From Pohlia nutans (Eukaryota; Streptophyta; Bryopsida; Bryales; Mniaceae), in assembly GCA_022496805.1 (NCBI GenBank), contig CM040104.1, positions 1,728,650 to 1,792,649 on the forward strand: a DNA stretch of 64,000 bases, given 5' to 3'. Below the pieces are notes generated by a model. That model saw nothing but the letters and a program-made list of their open reading frames with translations, was not told the DNA's origin and searched no databases. A program made the translations under genes and the position numbers. Positions 50,042 to 62,040 of this stretch are shown here, one piece after another; the first letter of the stretch is position 1, and every line of letters starts with the position of its first letter.

Positions 50042-51146
50042 CTACATGCAGGTGTACACAAAACATTCTAACAAGTTAAGCAAAACTTCCTGAAGCGGAC
50101 AAAACAAAAAACCAGAAAACCCTAAAACCTTGATTCTAACAGTAATTGTTCTGTCACACCAGGAACTATGAAAAAGGGAGTACAACTCATTAAAAGCTTG
50201 TCCTCGACTCAAAAGAATTGCATTCTTCCTATGAACTTTTCTCGTCCCGATAACAGAAACCTCAATTCGTTAATTACACCTTAAAATTAGAAGCCACTTC
50301 CTTACGTAACTAAATTGAGCCATATTTAAAACTCATCAGTAATAAGAGAGTAAACTCATACAACGTTGAGCGTACTTATTATTGATATGAAAACATGCTG
50401 ATCAATTAAGAAATGGAATATTAAGCTCGCATCAGTACCAGCAATGCCAAGATACATCCAAAAAACGGTGCATAAAACAAAGAGATAAAAAATTGAACTT
50501 CTTCTGATCTGCGTACTCAAACATTTGAAAGACACAGAAGCTCAAACTTGAAAAGAAGCAAATCAAATCCTCCAGGAACGAGGTTTTCAAAACAGCGATC
50601 ACGATCAACTAATCTCCAATGCACTGACCAAAAGATAAAACAAACGCTCTGTTATCACACGATTCTTCGGTACTCAAGCACCATAACCGAGACACCCTTC
50701 AACCAAAACACACTTATACGATAATTATATACGCTCATATTTTCTCTCGAAGAAACACACAATTCTCGTCCCCGGAAGGATACACCACATTCACATCAGC
50801 AACGCAATTATCCTCCTCTACGCTTCCATCATAAACGACTACGACAACAACCTTGTGATATCTACGCTACATCGCAACTAAGTTTCCTTCAAATTCATTC
50901 GTCACCAAATCCGCCATCGAAAGAAAGGACCAATAAAAAACAAAAAAAACAAAAAAAGCACACACATCCTCGTTCCTTTAAAAAAATCGAAAGCATGAAA
51001 TGCTCGTACCTTCCGCAGCTGACTCGAAATTAAGCAATCGACTGATGAGCAGCACGAAATCAAAGAAGCTCGCAGAACGCACAAGGAAGGAAGAAGCAGA
51101 CGAACGAAAACAAACGAAATGACGAGAGTTCCGATCGTCCTCACCG
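50042..51146 (-). other. Inferred 5' UTR intron of TEL2
   Basis: On the minus strand a donor CCCG|GTGAGGACG (about 51146) and an acceptor GCATGTAG|CTATGG immediately before the TEL2 start codon bound a gene-free, AT-rich 1.1-kb stretch. This accounts for the gap between TEL2 and its GC-rich promoter region. Inferred from splice signals only. Confidence 0.5.
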
Positions 51147-51491
51147 GGTATGAATCGAGATCCGGGTATGAATCGCAACCGAGGTATGTGGGATTCTTTG
51201 CGATACAGAATTTCAGTTGGCCGCCCGAACCCTAAAAGGGATATCAACTGATTTCGTCGAGATAGGGTGCGTGCGGGCAGACAAGAAGCTGTGGGCAGGG
51301 GGGAGCCAGGATGACGGGCAGCGGAGGGAATGAAAACCATGGCCGCACCTTATCCAGACCCGTGAGGAGCTACATAACAAGAGAACGGAGAAGGCAGTAG
51401 TATTGTTTGCATTTGCAGGGTTTTGGGTTTTTTTTTTCTTGCTCCATTTTGCTTGCAGCTTGTTTTTGTTGTTGCAGAATTAGTCGAAGCA
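51147..51491. promoter_or_regulatory. Shared divergent promoter region, TEL2 / chloroplast RNP
   Basis: At most 345 bp separate the inferred first exon of TEL2 (minus) from the start codon of the chloroplast RNP gene (plus). The stretch includes both 5' UTRs, so the two genes likely share a short bidirectional promoter. A small CGGGTATGAATCG direct repeat lies at about 51147-51175. Frames on the minus strand here are not supported. Confidence 0.45.
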
Positions 51492-52361
51492 ATGGCGGCC
51501 GCAAGCATGACCATGGCCGTGGCCAGCACCCGGTTCGCCGGGGCCGTGTCGGCCCGCGCCGAGAGCAATCTGAGCCGAAATGGTGGTGCATTGAGCATGG
51601 CCGCGCCCGTAGCCGGGTCGTTGTCTTGTACCTTGTTCTCGGAGCTCTCGTTGTCGAAGAGGAATTCCATGAACGCTTCGATTGTTGCCAGAGCTGCGGA
51701 GGTCTCTGAGTTCACGTTCGGTGAAGCGGAGACGAAGGAAGACGCTCCCGCTCCGGCTGTGCAAGTAGGCTCGAAGCTGTACGTCGGCAACTTGCCGTGG
51801 TCGTGCGACAGCGCGCAACTGGCTGAGATTTGCCAGGATTTTGGAACCGTGGAGGAAGTGGAGGTGATTTACGACCAGGAGTCCGGGAGGAGCCGGGGGT
51901 TTGCGTTTGTGACGATGGAGAGCAACGAGGACGCGCAGGCGGTCATTAACGCTTTGGACGGAACTGATATGGGAGGAAGGGCGTTGAGAGTGAACTACCC
52001 GCAGGACAAGCCTCGTTTCGAGAGGGGCGCGAGGCCGGAGAGGTCGTTTGATAGGTCGGAGAGGAGACCTGCCGGGGGTTCCCGCAGGCCTGATGACCCG
52101 AACAAGCTGTTCGTGGGCAACTTGTCATGGGGCTGCGACGAAGCCGCTCTTCACCAACTCTTTTCCGACTTCGGAAAGGTGGTGGAAGCCAAGGTTGTGT
52201 ATGACAGAGACACTGGTAAGTCGCGCGGTTTTGGATTCGTGACTCTGGACAGCGCAAATGATGTTGGCACAGCAATCGAGAACCTCGATGGAGCTGATTT
52301 TGAAGGACGACAATTGAGAGTAAACCTGGCCGGCGAGAAGCCGGAGCGAAGGCAGTTTTGA
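51492..52361 (+). CDS. Chloroplast ribonucleoprotein (cp31/cp29-type, two RRMs), copy 1
   Basis: Nucleus-encoded plastid RNA-binding protein; relatives stabilise and help edit chloroplast mRNAs. 289 aa, one exon. A Ser/Ala-rich N-terminus without acidic residues (1 to about 67, ending IVARA) is a typical transit peptide. A short acidic spacer (EAETKEDAPAP) follows. RRM1 spans about 95-168 (RNP2 KLYVGNL, RNP1 RGFAFVTM), an Arg-rich linker 169-204, and RRM2 205-278 (KLFVGNL, RGFGFVTL). The start is the ATG giving MAAASMTMAVASTRF, conserved in all three copies here; a longer in-frame extension upstream is probably 5' UTR. Lack of introns is unusual, since angiosperm cpRNP genes have several. Confidence 0.95.
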   Translation: MAAASMTMAVASTRFAGAVSARAESNLSRNGGALSMAAPVAGSLSCTLFSELSLSKRNSMNASIVARAAEVSEFTFGEAETKEDAPAPAVQVGSKLYVGNLPWSCDSAQLAEICQDFGTVEEVEVIYDQESGRSRGFAFVTMESNEDAQAVINALDGTDMGGRALRVNYPQDKPRFERGARPERSFDRSERRPAGGSRRPDDPNKLFVGNLSWGCDEAALHQLFSDFGKVVEAKVVYDRDTGKSRGFGFVTLDSANDVGTAIENLDGADFEGRQLRVNLAGEKPERRQF

Positions 52362-54661
52362 GCAGCACCGATTGTATTGAGGACGCCCTCTTGGCTTCGT
52401 TGCTTAGATTAGGTGAATTTTATTTTATTTTGTTGTGTGTCAGAATTCCCCAGACCGGGTTGTAAGGGATAGAGTAGAATTTATTATTCAAGGAGACTAG
52501 CTAGTCAGCGGCTGCTAATTCAGCTGGAGGCAGCAGTTATTAGCATTTCCGGTGAATACCCTGGAGCTTCATTGTAGAACTTCCTATACAATTCGACAAT
52601 TTTGTCGTCGCCACAAGCATTTCAATTTCTGTGTCAGCTTCTAGTCTCCTGTTATTTTCTTTTGCCATTTCAATTTGTAGTGTTACTCAATGATGTGGTC
52701 ATTTTCATTTCATTTGCCATCGTTACCCTCATGGAGAGAAGGCTTCAATCTCGACACGCATTCATACATAAATCTTCCACATCCTTTGATTATCCCTTTT
52801 CACCTAAAAATCTCAAAACATAGAAGTAATTTACTTTCTAAACATGTAGGTATTTACTATTTTTCTCATGGTGGAAGCGTGAGGGAGCGTAAACGGTGGA
52901 TGCTAATCAATTTTTGAAATGGAACAAAAGATTAATTGTAAATATCTGATATCACGTTTTTTAAGCAAAACAACTAAAATGTATCGATTGTAATAGACGA
53001 CCTTCTTTCGCTAAACTTTGGTTTAACCCTTTGTGGCCCGGCGTTAGGAAAGAACTTGCTCCTAGCTGGTGGCTATAAATGACATATGAAGGTCGACGCC
53101 TCATTTTTTTTTATCAATTGACAGTGGATTGTGGGACGTTCATTATGCTGCCTTTCCACAAGATGTTTTATCATCAGTTGCAGTATGCTTTTGCACATTT
53201 TTCATTTGTTTTGTCAACAAATTTCCACAACAAGGTAGTGTGTCGGGGGTTATATGTGCTTTGTGTTCTTAAAAACAAAATATTGCACAACAAAAGGGCC
53301 TGGTATTGACAACACTTGAGAGGTTTCTATGTAGTGAGAAAAAGCAACCAGAAACAATCTGCAGAGGATCGATAGCACGCAAACATCAACAACTTGAAGA
53401 GTATGCACAAAAACCACCCGATTCAAGCAACAAGCACATGCAAAAGAGGAGGCGACACAACAAGCACAATCAACACCACAACCAACACGAAAGTAAACAA
53501 TGAACGTGGCAAAACTAAACCCTGTCAGATCTAGCTGCAGGGAGTGGTGGACGGAGCACAGTGGTGAAGAAAAAGCTTGGGAAGCTAGACCAGATTGGAG
53601 AAGAGAAAGGAACTGAGTGGAAAGGAACTTGAGAAGAGGGAGTGGTGATCAGAATGTTGAAAGCAATAGCAGCCTTCCAGCAGGATACCAATGGGGTAGA
53701 AAAGAGGCCCGTTTAGCAAACAAGTTCTCCCCACACCAGTTCAGTCGCAACCCTAACCTTTTCCCTACCATCACTTTGGTGAAACTTGGGAATTGATAAA
53801 TCAAATCGTTACGGCACTCAAATTCACTGACCATGAGCAAATTCACCAAAAGTTTTCACTATCAGTTCATGGGATTCGATTAACATTTAAAGAAACATGT
53901 AAATTCAAAGGGGGTTAGGGGACATCATGACGAAACTTCCTTTAGTTCTAAATCTCGCAAGTGCTAGCTTTGTCTTTTGGAAGTTGAGCAATTGAGCACT
54001 TACAAATTTGCAACCCCCACAGAGTGAGCGACTTCGTGCTCAGAGGTATAAAAAAAGCAGATCCTGAACTTACCATGAAATATGGAACTCTTATGGCAAG
54101 AAGCAAGTGTTAGGAGTAATTCCCTCTGTATAACCAATTGCCAGGGTCAATTCAGGGTCTAAGTTCATTGACTACTCGTCTCATCTTCAAATTCAGCACA
54201 CTAATTTCTCCTGCTGAAGGAACTACCCGATGGAGCAGGAGTACTGTACTTTACATATAATACCAATTCTAAAATTCCCTACAGAAACTTACAGGCTCAC
54301 TACTCCATGCATAGTCTTTGAACAGAATTGGAATCCATCTGTATTCCAGAAGAACAAGGTGCTGCACCCTTAAATTCAAACCAAAATACTCTTAACCGTT
54401 GATTCATAGCAAGACCACTTGACATGCAGATAATCGCAGTCATGATTGACAGACCAAAGAGCATGTGCATTGACTAAATTGTCAATAAGTATAGAAGGAT
54501 GTACAACTACCCAGCCTCCAGAAATTCCTCACGACTGCCGAGGCAGCTTGCAAACTACTCTTATCACTCCTACTCTATCCGGGTGGGTCATTCTAATTTA
54601 TTTCCCAATAGCAAAAATCCAGTTCACTTACATACTCACTGTTGGCATGGAGATCGTGTTC
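52362..54661. other. Intergenic DNA between RNP copies 1 and 2
   Basis: The first about 200 bp are the 3' UTR of the RNP gene. A TTAACCCTTTGTGGCCCGG motif at 53023 looks like one end of a family E-type element, but I see no partner. Otherwise no gene; the remainder up to 54661 includes the 3' side of RNP copy 2. Confidence 0.5.
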
Positions 54662-55495
54662 TCAGAACTCTCTGGTTGGAGGCTTGTCTCCGGCCAGGTT
54701 CACTCTCAATTGCCTTCCTTCGAATTCTGCACCATCAAGATTCTGAATGGCTCGGCTTACATCATCTGCATTCTCATACGTGACAAACCCGAACCCGCGC
54801 GACTTCCCCGATTCCCTGTCGTACACAACCTTGGCTTCCACGACCTTTCCGAAGTCCGAAAACAGCATGTGCAAAGCAGCTTCGTCGCAGCCCCATGACA
54901 AGTTGCCCACGAATAGCTTGTTCGGGTCGTCGAGTCTGCGGGGAGACTGTCTCCTCTCCGTCGGCCTCTCGCCCCGCTCGAAACGAGGCTTGTCCGTGCT
55001 CGACAGCGGGTAGTTCACCTTCAAAGCCCGTCCTCCCAAGTCAGTTCCGTCCAACGCAGTAATCACGGCCTGCGCGTCCGCATTGCTGGCCATCGTCACG
55101 AACGCAAACCCCCGGCTCCGCCCGGATTCTCGGTCGTAGATCACTTCCGCCATTTCCACTTCACCGACGTCCTGGCAGATCTCCGCCAATTGCGTGCTGT
55201 CGCAGGACCACGGCAAGTTCCCAACGTACAGCTTGGAGCCCTGCTCAGTGGCAGGGGCAGGGGCAGCAGCGTCCTCCGCGAACACCTCGCCCTGCTCCAA
55301 GTCGGAAGCCCTAGCAATGAGAGCGGCGTTCATGCCAGTCCTCTTGGAGAAGGTGCAGGAGAGCGCTGACGAGCCAGCCATGGGGGCGGCCATGGTCAAT
55401 GCGGCAGCATTTCGGCAGAAAGGTGTGTCGGCGCGGGCCGACAAGGTGGTGAGGCGCGTGCTGGCCACGGCCATGGTCATGGAAACGGCCGCCAT
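54662..55495 (-). CDS. Chloroplast ribonucleoprotein (two RRMs), copy 2, inverted
   Basis: 277 aa, single exon, on the opposite strand to copies 1 and 3. Predicted transit peptide MAAVSMTMAVASTRL... to about residue 63 (LIARAS). RRM1 starts at about 88 (KLYVGNL, RGFAFVTM), followed by an Arg/Pro linker, and RRM2 starts at about 193 (KLFVGNL, RGFGFVTY). Ends GDKPPTREF. It lacks the EVSE(F/Y)TFGEAETKE spacer shared by copies 1 and 3 and has an Ala/Pro-rich one instead, so it is the more diverged paralogue. Same role expected as copy 1. Confidence 0.95.
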   Translation of the reverse strand: MAAVSMTMAVASTRLTTLSARADTPFCRNAAALTMAAPMAGSSALSCTFSKRTGMNAALIARASDLEQGEVFAEDAAAPAPATEQGSKLYVGNLPWSCDSTQLAEICQDVGEVEMAEVIYDRESGRSRGFAFVTMASNADAQAVITALDGTDLGGRALKVNYPLSSTDKPRFERGERPTERRQSPRRLDDPNKLFVGNLSWGCDEAALHMLFSDFGKVVEAKVVYDRESGKSRGFGFVTYENADDVSRAIQNLDGAEFEGRQLRVNLAGDKPPTREF

Positions 55496-55866
55496 CGCTG
55501 AGGAAATCGAAGCAGCTCACGGGCAGTAGATCGAACCCCAAACCCTGAGAGAGGAGACGACGGGGTGCCCCTGGCGGGAGATGTTGCGGAGGGAGAGACG
55601 AAGGCAGGCCAGGCCAGGCCAGGCCAGCAGGCAGACTCCTCAAACAACTGGTTCGGATAAGGCAAGGCGTGTGAACACCTGGCTGGTCATTTCTCTCCCT
55701 GCGTTCCTACTGCATCATCACTCAAAACTGAAGAACAAGAAGAACTCCGGACCTCAGTTTAGGCTGGCCTGAATAGAGTGTCTGTTCCACCCACCCTTGA
55801 ATCAATGTCCACAAAACAAAGGATCAGTGGTTAGGATTACTCATTCCTCTCGAAGTTAACCCTTAA

Positions 55867-56090
55867 CCCTTAAAGGTCCAAAGAGCCCTTTCCGACCATT
55901 ATTATACAACAATATTCCATTGTATTTGGCATGGTTCCACACCTCTAATGGGTTTAAGATCAAAGGTGAAGTTAAATTCATGTCAACATGATTTTAATGA
56001 GCTATTGGGGTCTCAATTTGGAACTTTCTATGTACAGCAAATGTCAAATATACGCCAACGTATCTACTATCCCCATCATGCCTTTAAGGG
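55867..56090. mobile_element. TTAA-type MITE, family F, copy 2 (224 bp)
   Basis: Flanked by TTAA at 55863-55866 and 56091-56094. Begins CCCTTAAAGGTCCAAAG and ends GATGGGG-complement CATGCCTTTAAGGG. Inverted relative to 14869-15112. Its right TTAA is also the left TTAA of the next element. Confidence 0.78.
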
Positions 56091-56094
56091 TTAA

Positions 56095-56405
56095 CCCCTA
56101 AACGTCCCAACGTTCAAAAACTGAATCACGAACAGATTCAAAACCTTGCAACTTTCTCATACAACCTCGGATGACTTTCATCCAAGTCACCTTTGTAAGC
56201 CTATTAAATTCTCTACCAATTACAATAAATCTCTTGTGATGGGGACTTGTTGATAATATTGGAGAGGCCTCCAACTACAAGTATGTCAAATTTGTTGGAT
56301 AGATTTTATGCTTGCAATGGTCCTCTCATGTACATCTAAGCCATGCTAATATGTATTTTTGAGGCTAGCATTTACTTTTGTTCAAAGGATTGGTATGTTT
56401 AGGGG
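56095..56405. mobile_element. TTAA-type MITE, family B, copy 2 (311 bp)
   Basis: Flanked by TTAA at 56091-56094 and 56406-56409. Begins CCCCTAAACGTCCCAACG and ends TGGTATGTTTAGGGG. Same orientation and nearly the same sequence as 42357-42680. Confidence 0.88.
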
Positions 56406-56562
56406 TTAAATATCATTGCAACCATATATTAGCAAATGGATGTAACTTATCCAAAGTGAACTGAAGTATCACAGAGTAGATGAAGATATTTTCATCCAAT
56501 TCTTTTCTTGATGGCTCTTTGTTGGTCATGCCACCTCTTCAAGTCAAATTATGGTCCTTTAA

Positions 56563-57094
56563 CCCCTAAACGCCCAAACGACCATTTTATGGTTGCTGCC
56601 CGAATCTAAAAGGCTGCCCGGAATTTTAAAAAGTATCTTTTTAAAAAATAAAAAATATTTAAAAATACTACATCAAGTCTACTTTCCAACCCAATTTGAA
56701 TTATGTCAATTCGAGTTAAACTCCACCCAAGAGAATTTTTCAAAGTGAATCACCTCAACATTGTCTTAGTGTTATAAAATTTGCTCTTTGGGGAAAGTAA
56801 TGATGTTCCCTCCTTCATTTCTTTTGCTTTTTTGAAGTTTACAATAGATAAACCAACTTTAACCAATCATGCGAAATATTAAATTCTAAAAGTGAAAGTT
56901 AGAATTTATACAAATTTTCAAAGGTTAATGCTTTTAAATTCATTAAAAAAAGATCTACACTTATTTTTGGAATTTTGACCATATGGCTTCATCTACTAAA
57001 ATTATATAATTGAATTCTTATCTTATTTATAGTGCCAAAATTGAGTGTGACAGGTAAAGCAAGATTCCATGATCATAGGCCCGACATTTAAGGG
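56563..57094. mobile_element. TTAA-type MITE, family C, copy 2 (532 bp)
   Basis: Flanked by TTAA at 56559-56562 and 57095-57098. Begins CCCCTAAACGCCCAAACGAC and ends CGACATTTAAGGG. Homologous to 26703-27243 in the same orientation, and likewise followed at once by a family A element. Confidence 0.85.
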
Positions 57095-57098
57095 TTAA

Positions 57099-57665
57099 CT
57101 GCCTAGGCATCCATTCTTTTAACAATGTATAGATTTCGTCCATGTTTTCTCATCTGTCATGCCCTTTATGCAGTGTGGATTTTCTACTATAGATTTAATA
57201 GGAAGTTAGCTTCATGCATGTGTGAACTGATTAGAAAGGGGATGATTTGTGAAATTTTATGCCTCATTTCATGTTGAAGTGATTCACCAAAAAATTCTCA
57301 AATCTTAGTTCAAAAGTGTTCTTTAAATAGTCAACTCATAAAATTAAGCAACCAAAAAATCTCCCAAAATCACTACACTTCAACCAATCAGTATTACATT
57401 TCAACCAATCACAACAAATTTCATCCACAGATTGTCAATATCTTACTCGTAATCAAATTACAAGAGTATTTTGAAATTTGAGTTTCAAATTTTATACAAA
57501 GTATTGGTGATAGAATATCATAGATCTAACCGTATGGATAGAATCTAAAATTCATAATGTACAACTTTTATTCATTCATCAAATTCAAAATATTCCTCTT
57601 AGTTGCATTTTATAATGCATCTTTGCAATTCTCTAAATCTAAAGAGGTTTGTGGGAATTTAGGGG
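57099..57665. mobile_element. TTAA-type MITE, family A, copy 5 (about 567 bp, left tip eroded)
   Basis: Right flank TTAA at 57666-57669 with end ...GGGAATTTAGGGG. The left end starts CTGCCTAGGCATCC directly after the TTAA shared with the family C copy, whereas intact copies have CCCCTAACTACC there, so a few terminal bases are lost. Orientation as in the 27255 copy. Confidence 0.82.
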
Positions 57666-57669
57666 TTAA

Positions 57670-60600
57670 ACACTATATAGTTCATTACTATATTATGCGT
57701 AGAGCACCAGCACCAAGGATTTTTCTACAATTTTTCATTTTTCAAAGAGATGGCATCAATGAATCAAATGTTATTTGTCGTTGCTCATAATTATAGGGAT
57801 TACTTCCAATAATATCTCTTTCAAATCTTCACAAAATAAAGATATTTCATTTAAATCTTTGCAACTACATGATAACATTCGAGAATGGACACTGGTCAGA
57901 GGTCCCAAAAAAGAATGTGCTCCACATGGGTCGTGGCTAGTGCTGCTCTCCATGGGGAGCTCATTCTTCTCTAGAATCCCCTCCCAAGGTCCATTCTCTA
58001 ATACGTTATAGCATTTTCATCTAGATTTCAAATGAAGTCATCATAATGAAATGACAATTTGCCCAAATGGATGAAAATATGTCAACATGAATGAAAATTT
58101 TGTAGGCAATAAAGGAATGAACTTTTGGTCCAAATTTAGTTCTTCTTAAAAATATTTTCGCTTTCTTTCTATATTTGCCAATTATAAAAAGGCTGATCCG
58201 CATTGTTAAAACCCCTCCCCATGAAGTACCAGACCTCGTCGTCACTAAAAATGAATGTCACGTTCACTATTCAATCTCCTTTAATAAAAGTAAAAGCAGG
58301 TACCTAAAAGATATCAACATTGGTTTGAGGAAACTAAAGCCTGTCCAACCCTTCAAGCACACGTTTTCCAATCCAAAGCAAGAACTAAAATAAGTTTATT
58401 CCTTGTGGAGCTCAACTTCTGAGAGGGAACATGGGCTTTTTATAGGGGGTTGCCAAAGGATGGTTGGAGGGCTCCTACTGAGTCAAGTGGTACACGTCTA
58501 CGGGGCTCCCTATCTTTAGAGCCAAATCTGACTCGTGAAATTTGACTTACTAAATTTTGGTTGGAGGTCTCTTACTGATTACAAGGATGCGGGTTTACGG
58601 GGTTCCTACCATTACTTGTGCCCCACAACCGCGTTACTGCTAGACCCAAAGATTGGGCTGATAATGCGGAATCAGGTGAGTTGGTAGTCCACGTAGTGTT
58701 GCCAAGGTGACCATTGTTCATGTAAATGAGTGAGGTGGTCCGGTGAATTGGCACCCATTGCAAGAGGCTGGATTGTGAGCAAAAACTAGGAGCTGCGAGC
58801 AAAACTGGAATAATGCCAACTAAAATTAGCATGGAACTTTGGGCATGCTAGGAACAACAATGGAGACTAGGAAATGGCGAGTCATTCAATGTTATTGACA
58901 AGGTTGTGACCAATAAGACTATTGGCAAAGAAACGGTGGAGAGATGTTGAAGATTGTCTTGTTGGAAAGCCGAGCTGGCAGTGAGGTGGCGTTTGGTTGG
59001 GAGGTCGAACTACTGTAGCACATGATTGGATTTGACCATAGGCTGCTGAATATTTAGTTTTTTTTTATTTAAATAATTGGCACTTGTACTTTTTGAACAT
59101 TTTCTTCTTTAAGTTTGAAAAAAAAGTGAAAAAAATTCCTATAATTTTGGCCTTTATTGAAATAATATAATTAGTGCTGAAGTGGATCAAATACTACGGT
59201 AGTTGTAGAGCATCCTTTTACTACAAAATGCAGTATCTTCTCATGACATAAAAAAAAAACCTGAAAGAAGGGTGCATTGGGAACATTCCAAAACCTTTGA
59301 AGATGGCAAATTTGACCTGATATTTTGACGAGCATGCTCGTGAAAAATGGCATTTGGCGAGTGCACGGCGGGGAGTCCCACAATGGGTGGACGCGCCAAA
59401 CGCTATCGTTGACTCAAATAACATACAACGGTGCAGATGCTTTTAACCTCTACATTAACCTCTCAAGGACCATGGTTTACAAATGATAAGTTTAGTCAAT
59501 GATATTGTGAAAAATATAATTTAGATGCAAACAAAGTTTATATCACTGGAATCAATGAAAAACATTACAATCATGTGTTTATAAATCACAAACAAATTTA
59601 AAGTAAAGGACATCCACGCACAATCTACTCAAAAATGCTAAAAATTTATGAGACCCACTTTGAGTTTTTTTGGTTCATTAGCGATTAAAAAACTAACCAA
59701 CTCCTTTTAGGTTGATGAATGTTTTCAAAGTTCAATTACTTATGATCAATTTAATTTATTTTTATGTGATTGTTTTTAGAGAGTAGCTCAACGAGGTTGT
59801 TTTATTGTGCAATGGTTGAATTTGACATTATTATATACTTTAATGTATAAAATGTATATGAATGTATACATTTAAAAAGTTATGGAAATAGAACTAAGCC
59901 AAAATTTGCTTCCGTTGACTTCAAAAGTGGTATTGAAAAGACGAATTCATTTATTTGAGCAATGGGAAAATGTCAAAAAATATTACAATGGGAGCATTGT
60001 ATCAGATTTCAAGTTCATTTCAACAATGAAAGTTATTAATGTGTTGTTTGGAATCAAATTTAGAAGAATATAATTGAAGTATAAAATTCCAATTTTATAT
60101 TTAAATACTAAATTTATATTAAAATATTGATGATAGCAATGGTAGATTTAATTGAACATATTCAGTTAGAATTAAATACCTACAATCTTTGTTTTAGTAC
60201 ATTAACTCCAAAATGTTCCTCCATGGGACATGTTAGAATAAATATTTGCAAAATGAAGAGACAGGGCACAAGGCTGAAACCCAAACTTTCTTTATCTGGC
60301 AAAATATAGCAAGGAAGAAAATTTATTTTTAGAAAGAGCAAATTTGCACCCAAAACTCATTCATTTATTTCCAAATATTCATCCATATTTACATATTTTT
60401 ATCCATTTGAATAAATTTTCATTCAATTATGATTACTTCATATGAAACTTGGATGAAAGTGTGACAAAGCAAGAGTAACTTTGGCCCGAAGGGCCACCAT
60501 AAATGAAGCATATGTTGGAGGGATGTTGCCAACTGGGCTACCAAGACCAAGTTCGTGTGCGCTACCCTTAATGTCCCTTTCAAGGATAGACTCTATAATC

Positions 60601-61124
60601 ACAATGCGAGTAACCAATGTAATAGGTAACTCAAATAAGTTTTTCTTTGGGTTTAGGGTTAGGGTAAGTATTCCAGTGTTTTTAGTTACTAAGGGGAGTG
60701 GTGTATCGGGTGGCCACTCTTTTAAATTGGAGTATGATTGACGAGTCTGTAATAGGAGGTTCGAGTTCAATTCTTGTATGACCTGTGATTTAAGCCGTTT
60801 AGCGTTGTCTATTATGAACTAAGTGAGTTATATTTCTTTTTGGTTTTTTCGTTTTATTGGATTATTGGTACACTGGTTATTGCCATTACTATGAGTCTGA
60901 GTAATTCAATATCTTCACGGTAATTTTGGTATTAGAACAAAAGTGTGAGTCACAATAATCGAGAGTATTTGAGAATTTTTACAATAATGTACTGAAATTA
61001 GTATGAGGATTGATGTAAAGCGGTCTCACACTAATTATGTGACTCACAGTGATAGGAATAACCGTTGTAGTGGTTGTTTGTTTTCTATACGTCTTTTGGT
61101 ATGTACATAATGTGTCGTAGATAT
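57670..61124. other. Gene-free AT-rich DNA
   Basis: No frame with protein character on either strand. 58560-58830 and 58960-59060 are less AT-rich and may be remnants of older elements, but I see no paired ends. A short telomere-like TTTAGGGTTAGGG lies at about 60652. Confidence 0.55.
60685..60900 (+). mobile_element. Possible tRNA-derived SINE
   Basis: A box-like GTGGTGTATCGGGTGG (about 60699) is followed about 40-50 bp later by a good pol III B box GGTTCGAGTTC (about 60752), the layout of a tRNA-related SINE head. The 3' boundary and target duplication are not clear. It does not fold as a whole tRNA. Confidence 0.3.
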
Positions 61125-61128
61125 TTAA

Positions 61129-61705
61129 CCCCTAAACGTCACAGTGTTTAGTTTCTGAACGACTAACAGATTCAAACTCACCCTTCGTTCTCATCAATTC
61201 TTGGATGAAAGTCATTCCAATTTTTGGAGATACTTCACCAAGTTGTTGTCCTATCTAATGGTTGAATTTAGTAATACTTGAGTACATATTTTCTAAAATT
61301 ACAAATGTAGAAGTATGTCAAGTTGTTGACCAAGCCAAAATTGCATTGACTGTAGTTCAAAAGTGGCCTTGCAAAAATGAGGTCATAGATTTAAGGAAAA
61401 CAAAAATTTCAAAGAATCACCACATTTAAGAGTATCTCGTTTCAAATCCATTCCAACAAATTTTACTCAAAAAATAAAATAAAATATTTTAATCAAATTT
61501 AGAAGGAATTTTCAATTTAAACCTTCAAATTTTAGAATTAAATATTGGCAATAGTATTGGTGAATCGAACCATACAGATGGAATCTAAAATTCAGAATCT
61601 AAAACTTTCATTTGTATATCAAGTCCAAAATATTCTTCTAAATAGTACTTTATGATGATTTTTCTCAAATCGTCAATTCTAGGGACACCCTGGTACGTTT
61701 AGGGG
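61129..61705. mobile_element. TTAA-type MITE, family D, copy 2 (577 bp, inverted)
   Basis: Flanked by TTAA at 61125-61128 and 61706-61709. Begins CCCCTAAACGTCACAGTG and ends CACCCTGGTACGTTTAGGGG. Reverse-complement homologue of 28393-28972. Confidence 0.87.
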
Positions 61706-62040
61706 TTAATACATTGAAAGTGCTACTAACAATGTTCGTTTTCCTAGTGCCACCTGTTTGAAAAATGAAAAATTGCAGAAAAGTCCTTGCTAAAACCGTC
61801 AAGTAAGAATTTCACAGGATAGACCAGAGCGGGCAGGCAGGCTGTTGAAAGGGCGGAGCCAGGCGGACGGGCAGGCAGAAGCCCTGACCGTCCCTCCCCT
61901 TATCCACATTCCTTGCGCTCTTCTTCTCTACAAACCCCCAGCCACACTCAGCCTTCTTCCTTTGCAGTGAGGGTTTTGGGTTTTCGTTGCTCCTCCGCAT
62001 TGCATTTTGTCAAGCTCGCTCGCTTGAATTGTCCTTCGCA

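Noticed and set aside
53023..53045. Single TTAACCCTTTGTGGCCCGG end
   Set aside because: Resembles a family E terminus, but no matching right end was found, so not listed as an element; the same applies to motifs at about 2659 and 5327.
60649..60668. Telomere-like TTTAGGGTTAGGG
   Set aside because: Less than two full repeats; no array, so no evidence of an interstitial telomere.
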